Origin: Sphingopyxis sp. 113P3
GTDB lineage: Bacteria > Pseudomonadota > Alphaproteobacteria > Sphingomonadales > Sphingomonadaceae
DNA: 64,000 nucleotides
NCBI RefSeq assembly: GCF_001278035.1
Contig: NZ_CP009452.1
Coordinates: forward strand, 901,501-965,500
Direction of reading: 5' to 3'
The notes under the pieces were generated by a model. The model did not search any database. It was given only the letters and a program-made list of their open reading frames with translations, and was not told the DNA's origin. This document shows positions 1-9,739 of this stretch, one piece after another; position 1 is the stretch's first letter; every line of letters begins with the position of its first letter. Position numbers and translations under genes: made by a program.

Positions 1-1200
1 GCCATCAACCGGAAAATCCCCGCCGGGCAGCGGCCTCTTGCCGGTCCAGCGGGGTCCTGAGAGGGCGGGGACGTGCGCTGCAAGCTCGTCGATCGCATGT
101 TCGGCGACATGGCGGTAGCTCGTGATCTTCCCGCCGTAGATGGTGAGGAGCGGCGCGCCCTCGTCGCAGTCAAGATCGATGCGGTAGCCGCGGGTCGCTG
201 CCTCGGGTTTTCCCGACCCGTCCTCGATGAGCGGGCGAACGCCTGAATAGCTCCACACCACGTCGGAAGGGGTGAGCGCTGCGCGAAAATACTGATTTGC
301 GCCGTCGCACAGATAATCGATTTCTTCTGCGCTCGCGTGAATATTGTCGAGGGGACCTTCATGGTCCTGGTCGGTCGTGCCGATCAGGGTGAAGTCGCGC
401 TCATAGGGAATGGCAAAGAAGATGCGCCCGTCGGGAAGCTGGAAGAAATAGGCATAGCCGTGATCGAAGATGCGGCGCACGACGATGTGCGAACCGCGCA
501 CCAGCCGCATCCTGTAATCGGGAGGTGCCGCAGCACGGCGAAGGACATCGAGCACCTCGGGGCCCGCGGCGTTGACGAGACTGCGTCCGGTAAAGCGGTA
601 CGCTTGTCCGCTCTCGCCCGTCGCCTCGACGACCCACAGTCCATCCTCGACGCGCATCATGTCGGCGCGCGTGCGGGTGCGGATGCGCGCGCCCTTGTCG
701 GCAGCATCGCGCGCGTTGAGGAGGACGAGCCGCGCGTCGTCAACCGCAGCGTCCGAATATTCAAAGCCTTTGTCATAGCGGCTCTGGAGCGGCGCGCCGG
801 CCGGATGCTTGCGAAGGTCGAGCGAACGGGTCGCAGGCAGTTTCTTGCGACCCCCGATATGATCGTAGAGAAAGAGCCCGAGCCTGAGGAGCCAGCGGGG
901 CCTCAGGCCCTCGCGATAGGGCAGGACAAAGCGCATCGGCCGGATGATGTGAGGCGCGATGCTCCACAGTCGCTCGCGCTCTTTCAGCGCCTCGCGCACC
1001 AGCGCGAATTCATAATGTTCCAGATATCGAAGGCCCCCGTGGATCAGCTTGGTCGACGCCGATGAGGTGCCGCCTCCAAGATCGCCCGCCTCGAGCAGCA
1101 GCACCCGGGCACCCCGTCCTGCCGCGTCGCGGGCAACCCCCGCGCCATTGACCCCGCCGCCGATCACGATGACGTCATAGGGCGGCACGGGGTCGGTCAT
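1..1200 (-). CDS. glpD: Glycerol-3-phosphate dehydrogenase, FAD-dependent (partial)
   Basis: Oxidises sn-glycerol 3-phosphate to dihydroxyacetone phosphate and passes electrons to the quinone pool at the inner membrane. The minus frame is open from the ATG at 1200 to the window edge (400 codons), so roughly the last fifth of the family's usual ~500 residues is missing. The N-terminus has the FAD dinucleotide-binding motif IGGGVNGAG (about residues 12-20), then the family stretch TSSASTKLIHGGLRYLE and, further on, SYSGVRPL. It is divergent from zwf, with 127 bases between the start codons, where both promoters must lie. Identification rests on recognised family motifs and is firm. Confidence 0.93.
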   Translation of the reverse strand, partial: MTDPVPPYDVIVIGGGVNGAGVARDAAGRGARVLLLEAGDLGGGTSSASTKLIHGGLRYLEHYEFALVREALKERERLWSIAPHIIRPMRFVLPYREGLRPRWLLRLGLFLYDHIGGRKKLPATRSLDLRKHPAGAPLQSRYDKGFEYSDAAVDDARLVLLNARDAADKGARIRTRTRADMMRVEDGLWVVEATGESGQAYRFTGRSLVNAAGPEVLDVLRRAAAPPDYRMRLVRGSHIVVRRIFDHGYAYFFQLPDGRIFFAIPYERDFTLIGTTDQDHEGPLDNIHASAEEIDYLCDGANQYFRAALTPSDVVWSYSGVRPLIEDGSGKPEAATRGYRIDLDCDEGAPLLTIYGGKITSYRHVAEHAIDELAAHVPALSGPRWTGKRPLPGGDFPVDG

Positions 1201-1327
1201 GGCGTTGCTTCCTAGGGCCGTCTGGCCGACAAGGCCAGCTTCTGCAAAGCTATGCGGCCTACGTATGCGCGTTGCAATCAAGCGGTGCATCGGCCAGTTT
1301 TCGGTCGGATATCCAAGGGGAGAGCGC

Positions 1328-2791
1328 GTGAGCGTCAAAGTCGAAACATTGATATTGTTCGGGGCCACGGGCGATCTTGCGCACCGGATGCTGTTCCCCT
1401 CGCTTTACAATCTCCACATGGACGGCTTGCTCGCCGACACGTTGACGATCATCGGGTCGGGAAGGAGCCCCCTCGATCGCGCTGCCTTCCAATTGCAGGT
1501 GCGCGAAGCGCTCGGCGAGCATCTTGCCGAAGACCGGTTCGATGCCGCCATGGCCGAGAGCTTCCTCAAGAGGATTGACTATTGCCCGGTCGATGCGGGC
1601 TCGGGCACGGGATACGAGGATCTTGCCGCCCTGCTCGGCGATCGCATGACCCGCCCGATCGGTGTCTATCTTTCGACCCCGCCCTCGATGTTCGGACCGA
1701 TTGCACAGGGGCTTGCGGCGGCGAATATCGCGTGCGCCGAATGCCGTATCGCGATGGAAAAGCCGATCGGGCACGATCTTGCCTCATCGCGCGAGGTGAA
1801 TGCCCAGGTCGGCGATGCCTTCGCTGAGGATCGGGTGTTCCGTATCGACCATTATCTCGGCAAGGAAACGGTGCAGAACCTGCTCGCGCTGCGCTTTGCC
1901 AACATGTTGTTCGAGCCGCTCTGGAACGCACAGGCGATCGACCATGTCCAGATCACCGTCGCCGAGACCGTGGGGCTTGAGGGGCGTGTCTCCTATTATG
2001 ACGGGGTCGGCGCGCTTCGCGACATGGTGCAAAACCACATGCTGCAGCTTCTTGCGATTATCGCCATGGAGCCGCCCGCGAGCGTATCGGCAACAGCGGT
2101 GCGCGACGAGAAGGTGAAGCTGCTTCGCAGCTTGCGCAAGATGCGCGCCGAGGATGTCAAATCCCTGAGCGTAAAGGGTCAATATACCAGCGGGGCGGTC
2201 GGCGGGCAGGCGGTCGCGGGTTATGCCGACGAACTTGGAAAGCCGTCGAACACGGAAACCTTCGTCGCCTTGAAGGCGTTCATCGACAATTGGCGCTGGA
2301 AGGGCGTGCCCTTTTACCTGCGTACCGGCAAGCGCATGCCACAGCGCCAGTCCGAGGTGCTGATCCAGTTCAAGCCGGTGCCGCACAATATCTTCGCGCG
2401 CGTCGGCGCGCCCAGGCTCGACCCCAATGTGATGATCATCAATCTGCAGCCCGAAGAGAATATCCGCGTCAAGGTCATGGCAAAGCAGCCGGGCCTCGAC
2501 CGCGATGGCGTTCGGCTGAAGGAGGTCAATCTCGACGTCTCGCTCTCGCACAGCTTTGCTGGCGAGCGGCGGCGGATCGCCTACGAGCGGTTGCTGCTTG
2601 ATTTCATCGAAGGCGACCAGACGCTGTTTGTGCGCCGCGACGAGGTCGAGGCGCAGTGGGAGTGGATCGATTCGATCCGCAATGCCTGGGCGGACGTTGA
2701 CCTTGCACCGCAAAATTACACCGCCGGAAGCTGGGGCCCGTCCGCGGCGATCGCGCTGATCGAGCGTGACGGGGCGAGCTGGCATGATTGA
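1328..2791 (+). CDS. zwf: Glucose-6-phosphate 1-dehydrogenase
   Basis: Oxidises glucose 6-phosphate to 6-phosphogluconolactone with NAD(P)+, the entry step of the Entner-Doudoroff route. The product is 487 residues, the normal size. The N-terminal nucleotide fold shows GATGDLAHR (residues 12-20) and the substrate-binding signature RIDHYLGKE lies near residue 172. I chose the GTG at 1328 because a GGGGAG ribosome site precedes it and the protein then begins just before the first beta strand; the frame stays open upstream to 1199, giving an unlikely 43-residue extension. First gene of a zwf-edd-eda set. Confidence 0.96.
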   Translation: MSVKVETLILFGATGDLAHRMLFPSLYNLHMDGLLADTLTIIGSGRSPLDRAAFQLQVREALGEHLAEDRFDAAMAESFLKRIDYCPVDAGSGTGYEDLAALLGDRMTRPIGVYLSTPPSMFGPIAQGLAAANIACAECRIAMEKPIGHDLASSREVNAQVGDAFAEDRVFRIDHYLGKETVQNLLALRFANMLFEPLWNAQAIDHVQITVAETVGLEGRVSYYDGVGALRDMVQNHMLQLLAIIAMEPPASVSATAVRDEKVKLLRSLRKMRAEDVKSLSVKGQYTSGAVGGQAVAGYADELGKPSNTETFVALKAFIDNWRWKGVPFYLRTGKRMPQRQSEVLIQFKPVPHNIFARVGAPRLDPNVMIINLQPEENIRVKVMAKQPGLDRDGVRLKEVNLDVSLSHSFAGERRRIAYERLLLDFIEGDQTLFVRRDEVEAQWEWIDSIRNAWADVDLAPQNYTAGSWGPSAAIALIERDGASWHD

Positions 2792-2980
2792 AGGAGCTTC
2801 CCTCGCGCGCCGGGTGGATCGGATGGATTTTCATCCTTGCCTGGCTGCTGCACGCCCGGAGCCCGGGAGGGATCCTGGCTTGCCGCTCACCCTTCCTCTT
2901 CTCACCCATCTGAGGCGGCGCAGCGCGCTGCTTCGCCTGCACATCCCCTGCCCCATTGAGGCGGGGGGATTGGAATTCTC
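2792..2980. other. Intergenic region between zwf and edd
   Basis: 189 bases with no convincing gene. In many related bacteria 6-phosphogluconolactonase (pgl) sits near zwf; it is not here. No clear terminator was seen, so zwf and edd may be co-transcribed. Confidence 0.5.
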
Positions 2981-4822
2981 ATGACCACGCTTCACCCCGC
3001 CATCGCCCGCGTGACCGAGCGCATCATCCGCCGCAGCGCCGAGCGCCGCGCCGCCTATCTTGCGCTGATGGAACGCCAGCGCGAGGCGGGGACCAATCGC
3101 GGCGTGCTCTCGTGCGGCAATCTCGCGCACGGCTTTGCAGCAGCGGGGGACGACAAGCCGGCGATCCGCGGGGGGAGGGCGATGAATATCGGCATCGTTA
3201 CCGCCTATAACGACATGCTCTCGGCGCATCAGCCCTATGGCCGCTATCCCGAACAGATCAAGCTTGCAGCGCGCGAGAAGGGTGCAACGGCGCAGGTCGC
3301 GGGCGGCGTGCCTGCGATGTGCGACGGCGTGACACAGGGCCAGGCGGGGATGGACCTGTCGCTCTTCAGCCGCGACACGATCGCGCACGGGACCGCGATT
3401 GCGCTCAGCCATGCAATGTTCGAAGGCGCGCTCCTTCTTGGCATTTGCGACAAGATTGTTCCGGGCCTTCTCATCGGGGCGCTGCGCTTTGGTCATCTGC
3501 CGACGATCCTCGTGCCCGCGGGGCCGATGCCCTCGGGGCTTGCGAACAAGGAAAAGCAGCGGGTTCGCCAGCTCTACGCGCAAGGCAAGGCGAGCCGCGA
3601 CGAGCTTCTCGCTGCCGAGGCCGCCTCCTACCATAGTGCCGGCACCTGCACCTTTTACGGAACGGCAAACAGCAACCAGATGATGATGGAGCTCATGGGA
3701 CTCCACGTCCCGGGAAGCGCATTCGTCAATCCCGGCACGAAGCTGCGCCAGGAACTGACCCGCGCTGCAACGCACCGGCTGACCGAGATCGGGTGGGATG
3801 GCGATGACTATCGTCCGCTTGCGCGCTGCGTCGATGAAAAGGCGATCGTCAACGCAGCGATCGGTCTCCTCGCGACGGGCGGCTCAACAAACCATGCCAT
3901 TCATCTGCCTGCGATCGCGCGCGCAGCCGGGATCCTGATCGACTGGCAGGACTTTGATGAACTCAGCCACGCCGTGCCGCTGCTCGCGCGCGTCTATCCC
4001 AATGGCGCGGGCGACGTGAACGATTTTCGCGCCGCAGGCGGGATCGGCTTTGTCGTGCGCGAACTTCTGAACGCGGGACTGCTCCACGGCGATATCCTCA
4101 CCGTGAGCGGCTCGATCGAAGCCTATGCGAGCGAACCGCTGATCGAGGGCGATGAACTGCGCTGGGAGACCGCGCCCGCCGTATCCCGCGACGAGGCGAT
4201 GCTGCGCCCGGTGACCGAGCCCTTCTCCGCCGACGGGGGAATGCGGCTGCTTGCCGGCAATCTGGGCCGCGCGATCATCAAGACGAGCGCGGTGGCCGAG
4301 GACCGCTGGACGATCGAGGCGCCCGCGCGCATCTTTGATGACCAGAATCAGGTGATCGAGGCCTTCAAGGCAGGCGAACTCGATCGCGATGTGGTCGTCG
4401 TCGTCCGCTTCCAGGGGCCGCGCGCCAATGGCATGCCCGAACTCCACAAGCTGACCCCGCCGCTCGGCGTCCTTCAAGACAAGGGTTACCGCGTTGCGCT
4501 CCTCACCGACGGGCGCATGTCGGGCGCGAGCGGGAAGGTGCCCGCGGCGATCCATCTTTCGCCCGAGGCGCTGCCGGGCGTCGACGGCGCGAGCGGTCCG
4601 CTCGCCTATTTGCGCGACGGCGACATGGTGCGCGTGTGTGCAAGAAGAGGCGAGGTCACCGCGCTGGTCGACGAGGCCGAGTGGGCGGCGCGGGCTCCCG
4701 CCGCGCCCCCGCCGCCTGCGCTCGGTGTCGGACGCGAGCTCTTCGCCTTGTTTCGTATCCACGCGGACGAGGCAGAAAGAGGGGGCTCTGCGATATTGGC
4801 GGCGATGGACAGCGTCACCTGA
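2981..4822 (+). CDS. edd: 6-phosphogluconate dehydratase
   Basis: Dehydrates 6-phosphogluconate to 2-keto-3-deoxy-6-phosphogluconate (KDPG), the defining step of the Entner-Doudoroff pathway. The 613-residue length matches the family (about 600). IlvD/Edd signatures include [16 protein letters not shown] in the first third, the GTANSNQ segment, and [18 protein letters not shown] in the middle; the conserved cysteines are expected to hold an iron-sulfur cluster. The ATG at 2981 fits homologue N-termini (a run rich in Arg and Glu). It lies downstream of zwf and 104 bases upstream of eda, consistent with one operon for glucose oxidation to pyruvate and glyceraldehyde 3-phosphate. Confidence 0.96.
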   Translation: MTTLHPAIARVTERIIRRSAERRAAYLALMERQREAGTNRGVLSCGNLAHGFAAAGDDKPAIRGGRAMNIGIVTAYNDMLSAHQPYGRYPEQIKLAAREKGATAQVAGGVPAMCDGVTQGQAGMDLSLFSRDTIAHGTAIALSHAMFEGALLLGICDKIVPGLLIGALRFGHLPTILVPAGPMPSGLANKEKQRVRQLYAQGKASRDELLAAEAASYHSAGTCTFYGTANSNQMMMELMGLHVPGSAFVNPGTKLRQELTRAATHRLTEIGWDGDDYRPLARCVDEKAIVNAAIGLLATGGSTNHAIHLPAIARAAGILIDWQDFDELSHAVPLLARVYPNGAGDVNDFRAAGGIGFVVRELLNAGLLHGDILTVSGSIEAYASEPLIEGDELRWETAPAVSRDEAMLRPVTEPFSADGGMRLLAGNLGRAIIKTSAVAEDRWTIEAPARIFDDQNQVIEAFKAGELDRDVVVVVRFQGPRANGMPELHKLTPPLGVLQDKGYRVALLTDGRMSGASGKVPAAIHLSPEALPGVDGASGPLAYLRDGDMVRVCARRGEVTALVDEAEWAARAPAAPPPPALGVGRELFALFRIHADEAERGGSAILAAMDSVT

Positions 4823-4926
4823 CTGTCCCTTATCCCCAAAAGGCGCCGGGATGGCGCTGGATTGGCAAAGCGAACAAACCCCGATCCCGGCTTTCGCCGG
4901 GTATCCAAGGAAAGAGAAGTTTGAAC

Positions 4927-5547
4927 ATGGCACAATCAGGCATCGAGCAGATCATGGCGCTGGCGCCGGTCATTCCGGTCATCGTCATCGACCGGGTGGA
5001 GGATGCCGTGCCGATGGCCGAGGCGCTCGTTGCGGGCGGCCTTCCCGTGCTCGAGGTGACGCTTCGCACCGCAGCCGCGCTCGATGCGCTTCAGGCGATG
5101 AAGAAGGTCGCAGGCGCCATCGTCGGCGCCGGGACCGTGCTGGATCCGCAGATGCTGAGCGGCGCGATCGAGGCGGGAGCCGAATTCATCGTCTCGCCGG
5201 GTCTCACGGACACGCTCGGCAAGGCCGCGGTGGCAAGCGGCATTCCCTTCCTTCCTGGGACGGCCAATGCGAGTGACATCATGCGCGGCCTCGACCTTGG
5301 CCTCTCCCACTTCAAATTTTTCCCCGCTTCAACGAGCGGCGGTATTGCAGCCTTGAAGGCGCTCGCGGGTCCCTTCGGCCAGGCGCGCTTCTGCCCGACC
5401 GGCGGTATCACGGCGGCGAGCGCCCCCGGATGGCTCGCGCTCGATGCGGTGCTTTGTGTCGGCGGGAGCTGGGTCGTTCCGCCCGGTCCGCTCGATCCCG
5501 CGAAAATCGAGGCGCTGGCGCGCGAGGCCGCAGCGTTGCCGCGTTAA
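4927..5547 (+). CDS. eda: KDPG aldolase (2-keto-3-deoxy-6-phosphogluconate aldolase)
   Basis: Splits KDPG into pyruvate and glyceraldehyde 3-phosphate by a Schiff-base mechanism. The product is 206 residues, typical for the trimeric class I enzyme. Family features: LEVTLRT with the catalytic Glu (about residue 43), IVGAGTVL, FIVSPGL, and HFKFFPAS with the Schiff-base lysine (about residue 133). The ATG at 4927 follows a purine-rich AAGGAAAGAGAAG ribosome site. The frame is open further upstream but overlaps edd. glk and pgl, often found in this operon in sphingomonads, are absent from the window. Confidence 0.95.
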   Translation: MAQSGIEQIMALAPVIPVIVIDRVEDAVPMAEALVAGGLPVLEVTLRTAAALDALQAMKKVAGAIVGAGTVLDPQMLSGAIEAGAEFIVSPGLTDTLGKAAVASGIPFLPGTANASDIMRGLDLGLSHFKFFPASTSGGIAALKALAGPFGQARFCPTGGITAASAPGWLALDAVLCVGGSWVVPPGPLDPAKIEALAREAAALPR

Positions 5548-5638
5548 GGCATTGCGCGCGTCCCCTGCGCATCCGAGACGAGAAAATGGGGTTTCTATAA
5601 GCGCATCTGCTGTTAGCCTTCCTTCCGGGGAGGACGAT

Positions 5639-6439
5639 ATGATGGCACGCCCACTCAATGAGGATGATCCGCTCGACGATTTCGAGCAGCGCAATATCGC
5701 GCTGCTCGGCCGCAAGCACCGCGTCTACACGATGGGGAGCGGCCCTGCGATCATCGTGATGACCGAGATGCCCGGCATCAGTCCGCATGTCGCGCGTTTC
5801 GCGCGCTGGGTCCGCGACGCGGGATTTGCCGTCTATATGCCGCATATCTTCGGGAAGGATGGCGCGGTACCGCGCATGCCGGGCGCGCTGTTCACGATGA
5901 TCGGCGGATGCATGAGCCGGCAGTTTCGCGCCTTTCAGGCCAATGAAAGTTCGCCTGCGACGCGCTGGCTGCGCGAACTTGCAGCGCTCGCGCACGCCGA
6001 ATGCGGCGGTAGGGGCGTGGGGGCGATCGGCATGTGCTTTACGGGGAATTTCGCGCTCTCGATGATGCTCGAGCCCGCGGTCGTTGCGCCGGTGCTCGCG
6101 CAGCCCTCGCTGCCGCTCAATGATCCGGCAGGCATGCACATCGCGCCCGATGAACTCGCGGCCGTCAAGGCGCGGATGGAGGCGGAGGATCTCACCGTCC
6201 TCGCCTACCGCTTTGAAGGCGATAAATTCTGCAAGGCCGCGCGCTTTGCAGCCTATGAGGCCGCGCTGGGTGACCGTTTCGTCGGCCGCGTCCTTCCCGA
6301 CAGCGCCGCCAACCCTGACAGCCCGATGAAGAATCCGCACAGCGTCGTCACGCTCCATCTCATCGACGAGGCAGGGCAGCCCACGGTCGCGGCGCGGGAT
6401 GAAATCCTCGATTTCTTCCGTATGCGGTTGAGCGAATGA
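5639..6439 (+). CDS. Dienelactone hydrolase family protein
   Basis: An alpha/beta hydrolase of the dienelactone hydrolase group, probably cytoplasmic. The 266-residue product has the nucleophile elbow GMCFTGNFALSM with cysteine in place of serine, as in true dienelactone hydrolases; the acid and histidine (PHSVVTLHLIDEAG) lie toward the C-terminus. Natural substrate cannot be read from sequence. Two adjacent ATG codons (5639 and 5642) follow a GGGGAGGA ribosome site. It lies 91 bases after eda and 48 bases before rph, so it may be transcribed alone. Confidence 0.8.
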   Translation: MMARPLNEDDPLDDFEQRNIALLGRKHRVYTMGSGPAIIVMTEMPGISPHVARFARWVRDAGFAVYMPHIFGKDGAVPRMPGALFTMIGGCMSRQFRAFQANESSPATRWLRELAALAHAECGGRGVGAIGMCFTGNFALSMMLEPAVVAPVLAQPSLPLNDPAGMHIAPDELAAVKARMEAEDLTVLAYRFEGDKFCKAARFAAYEAALGDRFVGRVLPDSAANPDSPMKNPHSVVTLHLIDEAGQPTVAARDEILDFFRMRLSE

Positions 6440-6487
6440 GCGCGCGGGCCTAAGGGCGGCGGCAATCTTCAACCGAAAGGATTTTTC

Positions 6488-7204
6488 ATGCGCCCTTCCG
6501 GCCGCGCGCCCGATCAGATGCGCTCCATCACCATCGAGCCCGATTTCACCATCCATGCCGAGGGCAGCGTCCTCGTCTCCTTCGGCAACACCAAGGTGCT
6601 GGTGACCGCCAGCGTCGAGGAGAAGGTGCCACCCTTCCTGCGCGGCAAGGGGCAGGGCTGGGTTACGGCCGAATATGGCATGCTCCCGCGGGCGACGCAC
6701 ACCCGCGGCAGCCGGGAGGCGGCGAAGGGCAAGCAGTCGGGGCGCACCCAGGAGATCCAGCGGCTCATTGGCCGCAGCCTGCGCGCCGTCGTCGACATGG
6801 CGAAGCTCGGCGAGCGCCAGATCGTCATCGACTGCGACGTGATCCAGGCCGACGGCGGCACGCGCACGGCGTCGATTTCGGGTGCGTGGGTCGCGCTTCG
6901 CCTCGCGGTCGACAAGCTGATCGCGGCCGGCGCGCTTGCCGAGGATCCGATCGAGGACAAGGTCGCGGCGATCTCGTGCGGCATATACAACGGCACGCCG
7001 GTGCTCGACCTCGACTATGACGAGGATTCGAATGCCGAAGCCGATGGCAATTTCGTGCTGACCGGCAAGGGCCAGATCGTCGAGGTCCAGGCAAGCGCCG
7101 AAGGCGCGACCTATGATGAGGAAGGCCTGCTCCGTCTGCTCCGCCTGGCGCGCATCGGCTGCGCCGACATCTTCGCAGCGCAGGCGAAGGCGGTGGAGCG
7201 CTGA
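6488..7204 (+). CDS. rph: Ribonuclease PH
   Basis: Phosphorolytic 3'-5' exoribonuclease that trims the 3' end of tRNA precursors and other structured RNAs. 238 residues, the family norm. Signatures: [12 protein letters not shown] at the N-terminus, [17 protein letters not shown], the phosphate-binding region GRSLRAVVD, and [16 protein letters not shown] with the metal-binding aspartates. ATG at 6488 begins exactly as in homologues. The stop is separated from rdgB by one base, so the two are translationally coupled. Confidence 0.97.
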   Translation: MRPSGRAPDQMRSITIEPDFTIHAEGSVLVSFGNTKVLVTASVEEKVPPFLRGKGQGWVTAEYGMLPRATHTRGSREAAKGKQSGRTQEIQRLIGRSLRAVVDMAKLGERQIVIDCDVIQADGGTRTASISGAWVALRLAVDKLIAAGALAEDPIEDKVAAISCGIYNGTPVLDLDYDEDSNAEADGNFVLTGKGQIVEVQASAEGATYDEEGLLRLLRLARIGCADIFAAQAKAVER

Positions 7205-7205
7205 G

Positions 7206-7835
7206 ATGACGCGCAGGCTCGCTCCCGGGAGGCTCGTGATCGCAAGTCACAATGCGGGCAAGGTGCGCGAGATCCGTGCGCTTCTTGAGCCCTTCGGGAT
7301 CGAGCCGGTGTCGGCGAGCGATCTTGGCCTTCCAGAGCCTGAGGAAACGGGGACGACCTTCCGCGAGAATGCGCTTTTGAAAGCGCATGCGAGCGCAGCC
7401 GCGTCGGGCCTTCCAGCGCTCGCCGACGACAGCGGCCTCGAGGTGACCGCGCTTGGCGGGCGGCCCGGGGTCTACACCGCCGACTGGGCCGAGCGGCAAT
7501 GGTTCGAGGGTGAAAAAGGGCGCGACTGGTATCTGGCGATGGGCAAGGTCGAGGGGCTCCTCGCCGAGCAGGGGGCGGACGTCGACCGGAGCGCGCGCTT
7601 CGTCTGCACCTTGGCGCTCGCCTGGCCCGACGGCCATGCCGATGTTTATGAAGGCTGGGCGAACGGCCAGCTGACCTGGCCTCCGCGAGGCGAGCTTGGC
7701 TTTGGCTATGACCCTGTCTTCGTCCCCGATGGCATGGCCTTGACGTTTGCGGAGATGGACCCGGCTGAAAAGCATCGCATCAGCCACCGGGCCGATGCAT
7801 TTGCAAAGCTGGTTACGGGTGCCTTCGGCGCATAG
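7206..7835 (+). CDS. rdgB: dITP/XTP pyrophosphatase (non-canonical purine NTPase)
   Basis: Hydrolyses dITP, dITP-like and XTP nucleotides to monophosphates, keeping deaminated purines out of nucleic acids. 209 residues. Seen motifs of the HAM1/RdgB family: [10 protein letters not shown] (about residues 14-23), LADDSGLEV, and [10 protein letters not shown] with the conserved tail HRISHRADA. The ATG at 7206 is directly behind the rph stop. An rph-rdgB-hemW order is common in alphaproteobacteria; here a DUF2239 gene is inserted between rdgB and hemW. Confidence 0.96.
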   Translation: MTRRLAPGRLVIASHNAGKVREIRALLEPFGIEPVSASDLGLPEPEETGTTFRENALLKAHASAAASGLPALADDSGLEVTALGGRPGVYTADWAERQWFEGEKGRDWYLAMGKVEGLLAEQGADVDRSARFVCTLALAWPDGHADVYEGWANGQLTWPPRGELGFGYDPVFVPDGMALTFAEMDPAEKHRISHRADAFAKLVTGAFGA

Positions 7836-7838
7836 TTA

Positions 7839-7880
7839 TACCCGGGTAATATTGACGGGAATTTTACCCGGGTGTAATGG
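7839..7880 (+). promoter_or_regulatory. Promoter with twin ACCCGGGT operators, upstream of DUF2239 gene
   Basis: Two near-identical palindromes, TACCCGGGTA (7839-7848, perfect) and TACCCGGGTG (7865-7874), lie 26 bp apart centre to centre. A candidate -35 TTGACG (7852-7857) and -10 TAATGG (7875-7880) have a 17-bp spacer, so one palindrome is just upstream of the -35 and the other fills the spacer. The start codon at 7887 is only 6 bases past the -10, which would make the transcript leaderless. Binding protein unknown. Confidence 0.5.
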
Positions 7881-7886
7881 AGCGGC

Positions 7887-8399
7887 ATGACACAGGAACA
7901 TGATAGCGTCACCGCCTTTCTCGGTGACACCCGGCTTACCTCGGGACGCCGCGAGGAGGTGACGCGCCTCCTTGAGGAGCGTTATCCCGGCGATCTTGGC
8001 ACCATCCTGGTTTTCGAAGATGCGACCGGGCGATTGACTGATCTGGACTATTGGGACGCCGCCAGGGCGGCGCCGCCATCGGCGGGACGCCCGCGGCTCG
8101 GCGTCAAGGCGCGCGAGGTCACCTTGCTGCCTCGCCACTGGGACTGGCTCGCCGCGCAGCCCGGCGGCGCCTCGGCGGCGCTGAGGCGACTGGTCGAAGC
8201 TGCGTGCAAGGAGGCCCCGGACGCGAAGCAGCGCCGCGACGCCGCCTATCATTTCATGAGCCATGTCTGCGGCGACCGGCCAGGCTATGAGGCGGCCTTG
8301 CGCGCGCTTTACCGGGGCGACATTGCGGCGCTTAAGACCGCTATCGCCGGGTGGCCCGCCGATATCCGCACGCATATCGCGCATCTTCTCGCGCCCTGA
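7887..8399 (+). CDS. DUF2239 family protein
   Basis: 170-residue cytoplasmic protein of unknown function. The N-terminal half carries the DUF2239 pattern: LTSGRREEV, GDLGTILVFEDATGR and a following DLDYWD; the middle carries RPRLGVKAREVTLLPRHWDWL and a helix SAALRRLVEAA that resembles a short DNA-binding or dimerisation segment. No membrane part. The upstream twin palindromes suggest tight control, possibly by its own product, which is inference. It sits between rdgB and hemW with 51 and 61 bases of spacing. Confidence 0.75.
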   Translation: MTQEHDSVTAFLGDTRLTSGRREEVTRLLEERYPGDLGTILVFEDATGRLTDLDYWDAARAAPPSAGRPRLGVKAREVTLLPRHWDWLAAQPGGASAALRRLVEAACKEAPDAKQRRDAAYHFMSHVCGDRPGYEAALRALYRGDIAALKTAIAGWPADIRTHIAHLLAP

Positions 8400-8460
8400 T
8401 GCCTTGCGCGGGGCATTTCAGCCTTTGGCGCGAGCTCACAAAGCGAGTAGGGCGCGGGCG

Positions 8461-9606
8461 ATGGCCGAACCGCTCGCCCTTTATGTCCATTGGCCCTTTT
8501 GCGTGAGCAAATGCCCCTATTGCGACTTCAACAGCCATGTGCGCGATCATGTCGACCAGGACGTCTGGCGCGCCGCCCTGCTTGCAGATCTGCGGCATGA
8601 AGCGGCGCTGCTTGGAGAGCGGCGCGTCTCCTCCATCTTCTTCGGAGGCGGGACGCCGAGCCTGATGCCGCCTTCGACCGTCGCCGCCGTAATCGCCGAG
8701 GCCGAGGCGCTTTGGGGGCTCGCGGATGAGTGCGAGATCACGCTCGAGGCGAACCCCAATTCGGTCGAAATTGCTGCCTTTTCCGATCTCGCCGCCGCAG
8801 GCGTCAACCGCGTGTCGATAGGCGTTCAAAGCTTTGACCCCCAGGTTCTTGCCTTTCTTGGGCGCGCGCATAGCGGTGAGGAAGCGCGGCGGGCGATCGC
8901 GGCCGCGCAAGCCTCCTTTGCCCGCACAAGCTTCGACCTCATCTATGCGCGTCCCGGGCAGTCGATTTCAGATTGGCAGGCCGAGCTTGGCGAAGCGCTT
9001 GCCTTTGGCACCGGGCATCTCTCGCTTTATCAGCTCACGATCGAGCCCGGCACGCGGTTCTGGGCGCTCGCGGCAAAAGGCGAGCTCGTCCTTCCCGACG
9101 GGGACACCGCCGCCGATCTCTTCGACGTGACGCAGGCGCTGACGCGTGCTGCGGGCCTGCCGCGCTACGAAGTTTCGAACCATGCAAGGCCCGGCGAGGA
9201 GAGCCGGCACAATCTCACTTATTGGCGCTACGGCGACTATGCCGGTATCGGCCCCGGCGCGCATGGGCGGCGGCTCGCCCAGGCGAGCGAGCGGCACAAG
9301 AAGCCCGAGAATTTTATCGCGGCGGTCGAGCGGAGCGGACACGGGCTGAAGGCCGAGAATGATCTGCCGCCGCACGAACGCGCGACCGAGGCGATGCTGA
9401 TGGGCCTCAGGCTGACCGAAGGCGTTGACCTCGCGCGCGTCGAGATCCGCTCCGGACTGGCGCGCGAGGCGTTTTTCGATGCGGGGGCGGCAGAGCGGCT
9501 TGCGGCGCAGGGGCTGGTGCGGCAGGCGGGTGACCGGCTGATTGTCACCGACGAGGGGATACTTCTCCTCGACTCGATCCTTTCCGAGGTGGTTCGAACC
9601 GGCTAG
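8461..9606 (+). CDS. hemW: HemW, heme chaperone (radical SAM, coproporphyrinogen oxidase-like)
   Basis: Radical-SAM protein related to HemN; family members bind and hand over heme rather than oxidise coproporphyrinogen. 381 residues. The iron-sulfur motif is CVSKCPYC (Cys 14, 18 and 21), followed by FFGGGTPSLMPP and the NPNSV, GVNRVSIGVQSF and YQLTIEPGT segments of the family. ATG at 8461 starts the protein immediately before the first beta strand. Often annotated as an oxygen-independent coproporphyrinogen III oxidase, but the short N-terminus fits HemW. Confidence 0.92.
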   Translation: MAEPLALYVHWPFCVSKCPYCDFNSHVRDHVDQDVWRAALLADLRHEAALLGERRVSSIFFGGGTPSLMPPSTVAAVIAEAEALWGLADECEITLEANPNSVEIAAFSDLAAAGVNRVSIGVQSFDPQVLAFLGRAHSGEEARRAIAAAQASFARTSFDLIYARPGQSISDWQAELGEALAFGTGHLSLYQLTIEPGTRFWALAAKGELVLPDGDTAADLFDVTQALTRAAGLPRYEVSNHARPGEESRHNLTYWRYGDYAGIGPGAHGRRLAQASERHKKPENFIAAVERSGHGLKAENDLPPHERATEAMLMGLRLTEGVDLARVEIRSGLAREAFFDAGAAERLAAQGLVRQAGDRLIVTDEGILLLDSILSEVVRTG

Positions 9607-9739
9607 TCTGTCCGAAAGACCGCGTCCTCTTCGCTTGGCAACCCTTGGGCCAGGCTTCGCCGAGGGAAGGCGGTTCATCCTTTTTCAAGGGCTGGGGATA
9701 GGAGAGGGCCTTGAAAGCACAGCCTGAACGGAATGTGGC

